From Syntrophaceae bacterium UBA4810 (GTDB lineage Bacteria > Desulfobacterota > Syntrophia > Syntrophales > Smithellaceae), in assembly GCA_002402545.1 (NCBI GenBank), contig DHGA01000070.1:5301-26887 (forward strand): DNA of 21,587 nt, given 5' to 3'. A program made the position numbers and the translations under genes. Below are positions 6,665-13,931 of this stretch, piece after piece (the stretch's first letter is position 1; the number at the start of each line of letters is the position of its first letter). The notes below the pieces were generated by a model. The model had not been told where the DNA came from. It worked only from the letters and a program-made list of their open reading frames with translations, and did not search any database.

Positions 6665-7942
6665 ATGAAAAGAAGAATCAAAGAAATTCGCGCCATGGAA
6701 ATTTTGGATTCGCGCGGCAATCCGACGGTCAAAGCAACCATCACACTGGATAACGGCATTACGGCTTCGGCCTCGTGCCCATCCGGCGCTTCCACCGGTG
6801 AAAATGAAGCCGTGGAACTGCGCGACGGAGATAAAAAACGTTACGGAGGCAAAGGCACGCTCAAAGCAGTAGATAACGTCAACAAAAAAATTGCTCCTAA
6901 AATAATCGGCATGGATCCTACCTGTCAGGCGCAGATTGATAAAATTATGATTGATCTGGACGGCACACCAATAAAAAGTAAATTAGGCGCCAATGCTATC
7001 GTGGCTGTTTCCATGGCAGTGGCACGCGCGGCTTCGTTGGCGGTCAAACTTCCTCTTTACGCCTACCTTGGGGGCCCCGGTGCCACGCGTATTCCCGTCC
7101 CGATGATGAACATTCTTAACGGCGGCAAGCACGCGGACAACAGTGTTGATTTGCAGGAATTCATGATTATGCCTATCGGCGCTCCAACTTTTGCCGAAGC
7201 CCTGCGTTACGGCGCGGAAACTTTTCACTCCCTGAAATCGATATTGAGCAAAAAAGGTTACGCAACTAATGTGGGAGATGAAGGCGGCTTTGCCCCCAAC
7301 CTGAAAAGCAACGATGAAGCCTGTGAGGTGATCATTGAGGCTATCGAAAAAGCCAGGTATAAACCGGGCAAGGATATCGCTATCGCGCTCGATCCCGCGG
7401 CCAGTTCTTTTTATGAAGACGGAAAATATAATCTGGCTAAATCTGGTCAGGGAAAAAAATCAACAGAAGAAATGGTCGGCTTTTATAAAAACTGGATAAA
7501 AAGATATCCTATCGTTTCCATTGAAGACGGCCTGGCGGAAAACGACTGGGCGGGATTTAAAAAGCAAACTGCCGAACAGGGTAGCCAGATTCAGGTTGTC
7601 GGCGATGACCTATTTGTAACCAATACAAAATATATCGCCCGCGGCATCAAAGAAAAAGCGGCCAATGCCGTATTAATCAAACTCAACCAGATCGGTTCCG
7701 TTACGGAGACTATTGAAGCTATCAAAATGTGCCGCCAGGCGGGATGGGGATTTGTCATTTCTCATCGTTCCGGAGAAACAGAAGACGCTTTTATCGCCGA
7801 CTTCGCCGTGGCCATGGGCGGCGGACAGCTTAAAACCGGTTCGGCCTGCCGCAGTGAACGCATCGCCAAATACAACAGATTAATGGAAATCGAAGACGAG
7901 CTCGGCAGCGCTTCTGTCTTTTCTAATCCGCTGGCAAAATGA
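6665..7942 (+). CDS. eno: Enolase (phosphopyruvate hydratase), in a fluoride-switch transcript
   Basis: The 425-residue protein is a full-length enolase, interconverting 2-phosphoglycerate and phosphoenolpyruvate. The active site is complete: Mg ligands Asp243 (ALD), Glu287 (SIED) and Asp314 (VGDD), acid/base residues Glu206 (GDEGGFAPN) and Lys339 (LIKLNQ), plus His156 (GGKHAD), Glu165, SHRSGE and Lys390. The C-terminal motif reads KTGSACRSERIAKYNRL. An AAAGGA ribosome site precedes the ATG. It lies 29 bases after the dynamin-like GTPase, so it should share the fluoride-switched transcript. Enolase is the textbook target of fluoride, which binds with phosphate and Mg in the active site. Extra enolase supply under fluoride would keep glycolysis/gluconeogenesis running. 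Whether this is the only enolase of the genome or a spare, fluoride-tolerant copy cannot be seen here. Confidence 0.96.
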   Translation: MKRRIKEIRAMEILDSRGNPTVKATITLDNGITASASCPSGASTGENEAVELRDGDKKRYGGKGTLKAVDNVNKKIAPKIIGMDPTCQAQIDKIMIDLDGTPIKSKLGANAIVAVSMAVARAASLAVKLPLYAYLGGPGATRIPVPMMNILNGGKHADNSVDLQEFMIMPIGAPTFAEALRYGAETFHSLKSILSKKGYATNVGDEGGFAPNLKSNDEACEVIIEAIEKARYKPGKDIAIALDPAASSFYEDGKYNLAKSGQGKKSTEEMVGFYKNWIKRYPIVSIEDGLAENDWAGFKKQTAEQGSQIQVVGDDLFVTNTKYIARGIKEKAANAVLIKLNQIGSVTETIEAIKMCRQAGWGFVISHRSGETEDAFIADFAVAMGGGQLKTGSACRSERIAKYNRLMEIEDELGSASVFSNPLAK

Positions 7943-7966
7943 TTTTCTTCCGCTATGACTTTTATG

Positions 7967-8002
7967 AACGAGCAGGTTTTAAATCCTGCTCGTTTATTGT
8001 TT
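7967..8002 (+). terminator. Intrinsic terminator after enolase
   Basis: AACGAGCAGG (7967-7976) pairs perfectly with CCTGCTCGTT (7985-7994) around an eight-base loop, followed by TATTGTTT. The T-run is imperfect, so read-through into the HIT gene 20 bases later is possible. Confidence 0.65.
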
Positions 8003-8013
8003 GAGGACTTATT

Positions 8014-8448
8014 ATGACAAATCCGGAAAATTGTGTTTTTTGCGACATCGTGGCCGGCAAAACGTCCGCCTATAAAATTTATGAAGATGAATTGTCCATG
8101 TGCATTCTCGATATTCACCCTTACACCAAAGGGCATTGCCTGGTTATCTCCAAAAGGCATGTTCCCTGGTGGCATGAGCTGACGGATGAAGAAAACACAA
8201 GTTTGTTCAAAATAGCCAAAATTGTTTCCAATAAGATGATGGAAAAATTCAAACCGGATTTTATTTTCCTTTACGCCCGCGGCCGCAGAATCCCCCACAC
8301 GCACCTTTTCTTGATACCTACTTACAGCGGCGACGTTCTGGATAAATTTTTCAACGCGTTGGAAAATTTTCAGGAATCCCCGCAAATGCTGGCAGGGCTC
8401 AAAACACCCGAGCAGATGGAAGAAGCAACGCGACTGCTCAAATTTTAA
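8014..8448 (+). CDS. HIT-family hydrolase/transferase with modified histidine triad
   Basis: The 144-residue protein opens with CVFCDIVAGKTSAYKIYED, the usual HIT start with a CxxC pair (Cys7, Cys10). It also has the core GHCLVISKRHV. HIT proteins hydrolyse or transfer nucleoside monophosphates from dinucleotide or nucleotide-phosphoramidate substrates. The triad HxHxH appears as HTHLF: His95 and the nucleophile position His97 are kept, but the third His is Phe99. The downstream segment PTYSGDVLDKF is short and the C terminus is helical. GAGG at 8003-8006 supports the ATG. It lies after a likely terminator and before the second fluoride switch, so it may be expressed by read-through or from an unseen promoter. 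The link to fluoride is positional only. Activity is probably altered rather than lost, since the nucleophile remains. Confidence 0.85.
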   Translation: MTNPENCVFCDIVAGKTSAYKIYEDELSMCILDIHPYTKGHCLVISKRHVPWWHELTDEENTSLFKIAKIVSNKMMEKFKPDFIFLYARGRRIPHTHLFLIPTYSGDVLDKFFNALENFQESPQMLAGLKTPEQMEEATRLLKF

Positions 8449-8476
8449 GATACAATATTTTTTTCTGTAAATTTTA

Positions 8477-8505
8477 TTGACAAGTTAATTATTATTTGAT
8501 TAATG
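8477..8505 (+). promoter_or_regulatory. Promoter of the second fluoride-riboswitch transcript
   Basis: A perfect -35 TTGACA (8477-8482) is followed after 17 bases by TTAATG (8500-8505), preceded by TG at 8497-8498 as an extended -10. The predicted start near 8512 leaves a short leader before the aptamer at 8540, so the antiporter has its own transcription unit. Confidence 0.55.
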
Positions 8506-8539
8506 GCGCTTGCCGTAAAGATTTAGTTTCTTGCGCGCG

Positions 8540-8607
8540 GGTGATGGAGTTCACCTCTAATCGCAGATACTGCTAATGACTCCTGCTTAATTCAACAAAA
8601 GGAGTCA
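8540..8607 (+). promoter_or_regulatory. Fluoride riboswitch (crcB motif) with SD-sequestering expression platform, no. 2
   Basis: The segment 8540-8555 is identical to the first aptamer's opening hairpin, GGTGATGGAGTTCACC. It is followed by a stem GCAG 8563-8566 / CTGC 8570-8573 and then GCTAATGACTCCT, a very typical crcB-motif 3' end. Loop GGAGT (8546-8550) can pair with ACTCC (8579-8583) as the aptamer pseudoknot. The overlapping TGACTCCT (8577-8584) is perfectly complementary to AGGAGTCA (8600-8607). That segment holds the Shine-Dalgarno GGAG, seven bases before the ATG at 8612. The choice between the two pairings gives a translational ON switch. It shares mechanism and hairpin sequence with the first switch, but the second stem and platform loop differ, so this is not simply a recent duplication of the whole leader. 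Confidence 0.95.
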
Positions 8608-8611
8608 TTTT

Positions 8612-9814
8612 ATGGAAAGTATCTATTTGCTTGCCGCTTTTTGGTTTTTCGCCGCCGTTTTATCAACCATCCTTGCTAATCGTCTGAAAATTTCCATCGC
8701 CTTGATGGAAATAATTGTAGGCGCAATTATTGGATACGCGGCTTACCATTTTAACCTAATAGAAGACCTTTCTTTAAACGCTGATTGGATGAAATTATTA
8801 ACCGGTGTCGGGGCAATTATGCTGACCTTCCTCGCCGGCGCGGAATTAAACCCTGACACGATGAAATCAAAAATAAAAGAGGTTTCCATTATTGGATTAA
8901 TTGGTTTTTCTGCCCCTTTTATCGGATGTTCGCTTATCGCTTATTATTTGATTGGATGGAGTCTGCAAGCGAGTTTGCTATGCGGCATTGCTCTTTCCAC
9001 AACATCAATGGCGGTAGTTTACGCGGTAATGCTCGAATATGGATTTAACACAACAGAATTCGGCAAAGGCGTTTTAGGGGCATGCTTTATCAACGACCTG
9101 GGAACAGTCATCGCGCTCGGCTTGATATTCGCTCCGTTCACATACAAAACTATTATATTTATCGGTGCAATAATCATACTGAGCATTTTTTTGCGCCCAA
9201 TGACTAATTACATAATTAAACGCTTCGCGTATAAAACAGCGGCAATTCGGGCAAAATGGGTGATTTTTATATTGCTGACTATGGGGCTTTTAGCATTATG
9301 GTCGGGCAGCGAACCTGTTTTGCCCGCGTATATCATCGGCATGGTTCTGGCCAGAACGATGGAAAAAGACGGCCATTTTGTCCGAAGATTGCGCACTCTG
9401 ACCGTCGGCTTTTTAACGCCTCTGTACTTTCTGCGGGCCGGCGCCCTTGTTTCTCTCCCCGCGCTTATTGCCGCTCCTGTCTTTTTTATTTTGCTGTTTG
9501 CCGGTAAAGTAATATCAAAAATATTCGGTTTATACCCGGCTATCCGTAATTTCAGGGATGATAAAAGAGAAAAATGGTATTACACGCTGCTCATGTCCAC
9601 CGGCCTGACTTTTGGAACTATCTCGGCATTGTATGGTTTAAATAATAATATTATTTCTCAGGAACAGTATTCTCTCATAGTCGGTGCCGTGATTGCCAGC
9701 GCGGTGATACCGACGCTGATCGCCAATAAATATTTTCTGCCGAAACATTTGTTGGAAAAACCGCTTCTTGACGATCAGGTACCAGACGAAAAAGACATTA
9801 TTAATAAGCTGTAG
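8612..9814 (+). CDS. Cation:proton antiporter (CPA2 / Kef-NapA type) under fluoride riboswitch
   Basis: This 400-residue integral membrane protein has about 11-13 hydrophobic helices (PF00999, Na_H_Exchanger). The early motif FLAGAELNPDTMKSK and the unwound-helix motif LSTTSMAVVYAVMLEYG are typical of CPA2 transporters. The ion site reads FINDLG, with Asn161-Asp162 where electrogenic NapA-type proteins have Asp-Asp. Asn-Asp is usually linked to electroneutral exchange. Lys299 in FAGKVISK matches the conserved lysine of the tenth helix. It lacks the RCK/TrkA-N domains of Kef channels. The gene directly follows a fluoride riboswitch that controls its ribosome site. Sodium/proton antiporters are known members of fluoride-switch regulons. 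It may restore pH and ion balance as HF crosses the membrane and dissociates. Direct fluoride transport is unproven. Confidence 0.92.
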   Translation: MESIYLLAAFWFFAAVLSTILANRLKISIALMEIIVGAIIGYAAYHFNLIEDLSLNADWMKLLTGVGAIMLTFLAGAELNPDTMKSKIKEVSIIGLIGFSAPFIGCSLIAYYLIGWSLQASLLCGIALSTTSMAVVYAVMLEYGFNTTEFGKGVLGACFINDLGTVIALGLIFAPFTYKTIIFIGAIIILSIFLRPMTNYIIKRFAYKTAAIRAKWVIFILLTMGLLALWSGSEPVLPAYIIGMVLARTMEKDGHFVRRLRTLTVGFLTPLYFLRAGALVSLPALIAAPVFFILLFAGKVISKIFGLYPAIRNFRDDKREKWYYTLLMSTGLTFGTISALYGLNNNIISQEQYSLIVGAVIASAVIPTLIANKYFLPKHLLEKPLLDDQVPDEKDIINKL

Positions 9815-9823
9815 TTACAATAA

Positions 9824-10909
9824 TTATCGTTTTATTACATGCACGGCGGTGGCTTTAAAAGACACAGCCAGCGTGCTTCCTTCACGGATGTTCATTTCAT
9901 CAAAAGAAGGCATCGTGATATAGGCGGAAAGTATAAAACCACAATCCAGAGTGAGTTTGTAAAAATAAGCCTGACGAAGAACCTTGATAACTTTGCCTTT
10001 AAAGACATTGCGCGCGCTGATTTTTCCGGGCATGGTTTTGGAAACGGTAATATTTTCCGGCCGCAGGCAGCAGCAGACCTTTTGACCTGTTTTGAATTCT
10101 CCCGCTGCCTCGATGATATTGCCGTTGACGGCAACATCCATCAATCCCGCCTGACTCTTTTTGACCACGCCTTCCAGGATAACTTCCGTGCCTACAAAAT
10201 TAGCGATATATTCATTAACCGGCTGGTGAAATACCTGCGCGGTGGCGCCCTGCTGGATTATTTTTCCCTCGCTCATCACGACGACATCCTGCGCCAAACG
10301 CAGGGTTTCCTCACGATCGTGCAGCGCCAGCACGGCGGTAATTTTTGTTTTTTGTAGAATATTTTGCAGATCGTCGATTATTGCTTCACGCGTGGGAGGA
10401 TCAAGTGAATTAAAAGCTTCATCTAAAAGTATTACTTTTGGTTTTATGGCAAAGGCGCGAGCCAGGGAAACACGCTTTGATTCTCCCCCGGAAAGAGTCT
10501 TGGCGGCGCGTTTGGCCAGATGTTCAATGCCGAAATACGCCAGCGCCTTGTCAACGCTCTCTTTTATCTCCGCTCTGCTAAGATTGCGGAACTTAAGCCC
10601 CACGGCAACATTTTTTTCCACAGTCATATTCAATAAGAGCGGTTCCTGAAAAACCACCGCGATATTGCGTCTTAGCATCGCTAAAGCCGAAGAAGTGTTC
10701 ATCAACCGTGATTGAAAATAAAGCCTGCCGCTTTCTATGGGTAAAAGCCCGGCCAAGGTCAGCAAAAGCGTGGATTTCCCCGCGCCGTTTGGTCCGATAA
10801 GCGCCAATGTCCGCCCGGGGAATACTTTAAGTTCATTAACATTCAGCACGGTAACCTTGCCGCGTTTCACCACCAGATTTTCGACGGATAAAAGAAGTGA
10901 TTGTTTCAT
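9824..10909 (-). CDS. tupC: Tungstate/molybdate ABC transporter ATP-binding protein
   Basis: This 361-residue ABC ATPase has Walker A GPNGAGKST (39-47), Q-loop Gln88, signature LSGGE (139-143), Walker B VILLDEA (159-165) and switch His197. A C-terminal extension from about residue 245 forms a TOBE-type beta domain (CCLRPENITVSK; GKVIKVLRQAYFYKLTLDCG). Such domains in oxyanion importers can bind the anion and regulate transport. It powers the TupB permease in the inner membrane. It begins five bases after the tupB stop, with its ribosome site AGAGG inside the end of tupB, and is the last gene of the operon. It ends only nine bases from the convergent antiporter gene. The substrate call rests on the TupA protein of the same operon. 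Confidence 0.88.
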   Translation of the reverse strand: MKQSLLLSVENLVVKRGKVTVLNVNELKVFPGRTLALIGPNGAGKSTLLLTLAGLLPIESGRLYFQSRLMNTSSALAMLRRNIAVVFQEPLLLNMTVEKNVAVGLKFRNLSRAEIKESVDKALAYFGIEHLAKRAAKTLSGGESKRVSLARAFAIKPKVILLDEAFNSLDPPTREAIIDDLQNILQKTKITAVLALHDREETLRLAQDVVVMSEGKIIQQGATAQVFHQPVNEYIANFVGTEVILEGVVKKSQAGLMDVAVNGNIIEAAGEFKTGQKVCCCLRPENITVSKTMPGKISARNVFKGKVIKVLRQAYFYKLTLDCGFILSAYITMPSFDEMNIREGSTLAVSFKATAVHVIKR

Positions 10910-10914
10910 CTGTA

Positions 10915-11604
10915 TTACTGCCTCTGCTGAATCTGCGTGAGCATGAAATTAATCGTGAAAGCCAGGAGGAGTAAAATAATACCCAACGCGATTGCCAGAT
11001 CGAAATTACCCTTGCCCGTTTCCATAACGGTGGCAGTGGTCAAAACCCGTGAGTATCCTTTGATATTACCGCCTACCATGATGGAAGCGCCGATTTCCGA
11101 AATAACGCCGCCGAAACCGGCCATCACCGCCGCCAAAAGCGGCAGGCGTGATTCTTTTACCAAAACCCAAACCATCTGCAGGCGGCTGGCGCCCAGAGAT
11201 AAAATTTGCAATCTTAAATTCGGCGGCAGATTTTGAATAGCGGCAAGTGATATTCCCATAACAATCGGCGTGGCGATTATCGCCTGCGCTATTATCATGG
11301 CATGCGGCGTGTAGAGAATTTCTAAAAATCCGAATGGGCCGCTGCGCCAGATCATAATAGTAACAAAAAGGCCGACAACCACGGGCGGCAATCCCATGCC
11401 GGTGTTGATAATGCTGATAACTAGACGCTTGCCGAAAAAATCATTGAGCGCGACAGCAACGCCTATGGAAACACCAATAAACAGACTAATAAACGTGGCT
11501 GTCCCCGATATTTTGAGAGACAGCCACGTAATGCTCATTACTTCGGGATCAAAGCTGATTAATAAATGAAAAGCCTTGATGATTCCCTGTAAAATTAATT
11601 CCAA
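10915..11604 (-). CDS. tupB: Tungstate ABC transporter permease
   Basis: The 229-residue membrane protein has about five or six transmembrane helices and the binding-protein-dependent transport domain (PF00528). The helices include ISGTATFISLFIGVSIGVAV and MGLPPVVVGLFVTIM. The coupling region ILSLGASRLQMVWVLVKESRLPLLAAVMAGFG fits the EAA loop, and EIGASIMVGGNIKGYSRVLTTA is typical of TupB. The start is TTG at 11604: AGAGGT lies five bases upstream and there is no in-frame ATG near the N terminus. It follows tupA by 22 bases. It forms the inner-membrane channel with the TupC ATPase. Confidence 0.9.
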   Translation of the reverse strand: MELILQGIIKAFHLLISFDPEVMSITWLSLKISGTATFISLFIGVSIGVAVALNDFFGKRLVISIINTGMGLPPVVVGLFVTIMIWRSGPFGFLEILYTPHAMIIAQAIIATPIVMGISLAAIQNLPPNLRLQILSLGASRLQMVWVLVKESRLPLLAAVMAGFGGVISEIGASIMVGGNIKGYSRVLTTATVMETGKGNFDLAIALGIILLLLAFTINFMLTQIQQRQ

Positions 11605-11626
11605 TTAATACCTCTACTATAATAAA

Positions 11627-12496
11627 TTATTTTCCCAGATCTTCCACTTTTTTACCCGCGTCGGGGAAAAAGAGCGGCGAACCGAACTTATCCACACCAA
11701 ATATTCTGATTATTTCCTGAGTTTGCTTCGACACCATAAAATCCGCAAACGCTTTGGCGCCAGCGGCGTTCACTTTCGGCCACATTTTACTATTTACTTC
11801 CATTACATGATAAATGTTGAGCAGGATAGCGTCGCCTTCCACCAAAATTTCCAGCGGAATGTTTTTCTTCAAGGCCAGGTAAGTGCCGCGGTCAGCCAGC
11901 GTGTATCCTTTTTTCTCTGACGCGACATTCAATGTCTGCCCCATGCCTAGTCCGGTTTCCTGATACCATTTCTGGCCAGCAGGAGTAATTTCCGCCTGTT
12001 TCCAGAGCGCCTTTTCTTTAGCGTGCGTTCCGGAATTATCGCCGCGCGATACAAACAATGCCCCTGCAGCAGCAATTTTCTTGAGAGCTTCCGCGGAAGC
12101 TTTCATGCCTTTGATTTTCGCGGGATCATCAGCGGGGCCAATGATGATGAAATCATTGTGCATAATAAGCCGGCGGTTAATGCCGTATCCTTCCTCAACA
12201 AATTTTTTCTCGGCATCCGGCGAATGCACCAGCATTACATCAGCCTCGCCTTTCTGCCCCATCGCCATCGCCTGGCCGGAACCAACAGCTATCGTTTTGA
12301 CAAAGTAACCGGTATTTTTTTCAAAAATCGGAATCAAAACATCCAGCAGACCGCTATCCTGCGTGCTGGTTGTTGTGGTCAAAATGATATTTTTTTGTTT
12401 AGGCGCAGCCTGGACATCGAACATTGTCGATGCGCCAAAGGCAAAGAGAAAAGCGGCGATTAATAATGTTATTATAATCTTAAATTTCCTGAACAT
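11627..12496 (-). CDS. tupA: Tungstate-binding periplasmic protein of ABC transporter
   Basis: The 289-residue protein has a signal peptide (MFRKFK, hydrophobic core, cleavage likely after VQA near residue 30). It then carries the TupA hallmark TTTTSTQDSGLLD, where the Thr/Ser side chains bind the oxyanion. Other conserved blocks are VGSGQAMAMGQKGEADVMLVHSP, FVSRGDNSGTHAKE, YTLADRGTYLA and DKFGSPLFFPDAG. TupA proteins bind tungstate with very high affinity and prefer it over molybdate. A longer reading from ATG 12517 adds seven residues, but these are encoded by the purine-rich ribosome site (AAGGAGAAGGA) that serves ATG 12496, so the shorter start is chosen. It lies 34 bases after the porin gene and upstream of tupB and tupC. 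Tungstate would feed W-dependent formate dehydrogenases or aldehyde oxidoreductases (inference). Confidence 0.93.
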   Translation of the reverse strand: MFRKFKIIITLLIAAFLFAFGASTMFDVQAAPKQKNIILTTTTSTQDSGLLDVLIPIFEKNTGYFVKTIAVGSGQAMAMGQKGEADVMLVHSPDAEKKFVEEGYGINRRLIMHNDFIIIGPADDPAKIKGMKASAEALKKIAAAGALFVSRGDNSGTHAKEKALWKQAEITPAGQKWYQETGLGMGQTLNVASEKKGYTLADRGTYLALKKNIPLEILVEGDAILLNIYHVMEVNSKMWPKVNAAGAKAFADFMVSKQTQEIIRIFGVDKFGSPLFFPDAGKKVEDLGK

Positions 12497-12530
12497 ATTT
12501 TTCCTTCTCCTTTTCATTAAAATAATGCAA

Positions 12531-13865
12531 CTAGAACGTCAGCGTCAGTTTATTGATAACCATGAAGTTATCATCGACTTTGTTGGTGGTGTTAGCCTTG
12601 AAGTAATCGCCCGTCCACAGATAACCCGCGCCAAGCATATAGGACAGGTTATTAGTAATTTTATAAGAAGCGGTTAAGTCAAATTCGATGCCGTAATCTT
12701 TTTCTAGGTAACCGGCCGGTTTTCTTTCCGCCACGGCGTAAGCCAGAGACGCCATAATGTCTAAATCAGCAATCGGACGAACTCCTACTCTGCCCTGATA
12801 GAAAAACGCGTTTTTCATAACATTATTTACATCACTCACGCCTGTAGTAGCAGGATCCCATCCCCTGATGGCACCTGCCCAATAGTAGGTGTCGTAATAG
12901 CTAAACAGAATCAAGCAGGGATTCCAATCGCGTCCGCCGTTGAGCTGGCCGCCTTCCTGTTTGGTGGTCTCCGGTTTATTGCCGGAAACATAAGCAAAGG
13001 TGCCACCCGCGTAAAACATCCCAAAATCAGCCAGGGCATCAATCCAACCGCTCAACTCTCTTAATTTGACATCTGAAGTTGCATCTTCATAATCCTTAAT
13101 CTTTCCAAAAGCGTAATTGAGTTCCGCTTGCAATTTCACCGGACCAATTTTCACTATACTGTAAGGGGTAACAAGGTAATAAATCCCTCTATAGTTACCT
13201 CCCGGTGACGCACCTGGTCTGTTTGCCCGGTAATTATAATAATTCACTTGAATAGCGGCAAGACCGTCTTTCCAGCGATACACTCCTTCTATGCCATATT
13301 TATCGTTATCCGCATCGGTAAAATTTGACGCGAGTTTAGCCGTGTGGCTTCTCTCTCTTACTTTTGTATAAGCCAGGTTAAGGGTAAATGGGGCCATGGT
13401 ATAGGAATACTTTATGCGGCCGGCAGGAGCGGTGCTGTTGCCGAAAATAGTTCCCGTGCTGCCGTCATTCATAATACCGACATCGAAAACACCGATAGGT
13501 GCTTTATAATTGATGTAGGCCCAGTCGATAGCAATATTTTCATTTTCTGCTATTGTGCCCGCAGAATCAATATCTAAAGCTGTGTCTGCCGCGCTCCTCG
13601 GCACGCCCCAAGCCCTTTCCATCGCGTCAAAGCGTGTGACCAGCGTCAAGCCCGGAGAAACGATAAAATCCGTCCGAACACGCAGTCGTTGAAAATAGAA
13701 AGCGGTGGAAGGATAGCCCGTAGCGTCTTTCTTCAGCGACGTCTGATCCACATACATTCCTGCTGCGTAAAACTGGCCACTGACTTTGACATCGGCGGCA
13801 AACACTGTTGTGCTGAAGACTGTCATAAGCCCCAGCATGAGCATAGCTAATAATAATCTCTTCAT
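12531..13865 (-). CDS. Putative outer-membrane porin of the tungstate operon
   Basis: The 444-residue protein starts with a clear signal peptide (MKRLLLAMLMLGLMTVFSTTVFA, cleavage near residue 23). It has alternating, aromatic-rich strands throughout and ends in LTLTF, the terminal Phe typical of BAM-inserted beta-barrels. Tyr/Trp girdles (YYNYRAN, YYDTYYWAGAIRGW) fit about 16-18 strands. I do not recognise a named family. It resembles the uncharacterised porins common in Desulfobacterota. A strong AGGAGG site precedes the ATG. It sits inside the tungstate operon, between the variant binding protein (66 bases upstream) and tupA (34 bases downstream). A role in moving tungstate/molybdate across the outer membrane is therefore a reasonable inference, not shown by sequence. 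Confidence 0.8.
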   Translation of the reverse strand: MKRLLLAMLMLGLMTVFSTTVFAADVKVSGQFYAAGMYVDQTSLKKDATGYPSTAFYFQRLRVRTDFIVSPGLTLVTRFDAMERAWGVPRSAADTALDIDSAGTIAENENIAIDWAYINYKAPIGVFDVGIMNDGSTGTIFGNSTAPAGRIKYSYTMAPFTLNLAYTKVRERSHTAKLASNFTDADNDKYGIEGVYRWKDGLAAIQVNYYNYRANRPGASPGGNYRGIYYLVTPYSIVKIGPVKLQAELNYAFGKIKDYEDATSDVKLRELSGWIDALADFGMFYAGGTFAYVSGNKPETTKQEGGQLNGGRDWNPCLILFSYYDTYYWAGAIRGWDPATTGVSDVNNVMKNAFFYQGRVGVRPIADLDIMASLAYAVAERKPAGYLEKDYGIEFDLTASYKITNNLSYMLGAGYLWTGDYFKANTTNKVDDNFMVINKLTLTF

Positions 13866-13931
13866 TTTTTCCTCCTAAATTAAAATATAATTTGGCTCTA
13901 GCCTAATTGCCTATATAATTTATATTACTCT

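Noticed and set aside
7762..8385. Long minus-strand open frame (207 codons) across enolase and HIT genes
   Set aside because: It is antisense to two well-supported genes, crosses a terminator and resembles no protein family.
9839..10357. Plus-strand open frame of 172 codons
   Set aside because: It is antisense to tupC, has no ribosome site and no recognisable domain.
9824..12496. Molybdate transporter ModABC
   Set aside because: The binding protein has the TTTSTQDSGLLD signature of TupA, and the permease resembles TupB; molybdate as a secondary ligand is still possible.
12497..12517. N-terminal extension of TupA from ATG 12517
   Set aside because: The added residues are encoded by the purine-rich SD that fits ATG 12496, and the signal peptide is better without them.
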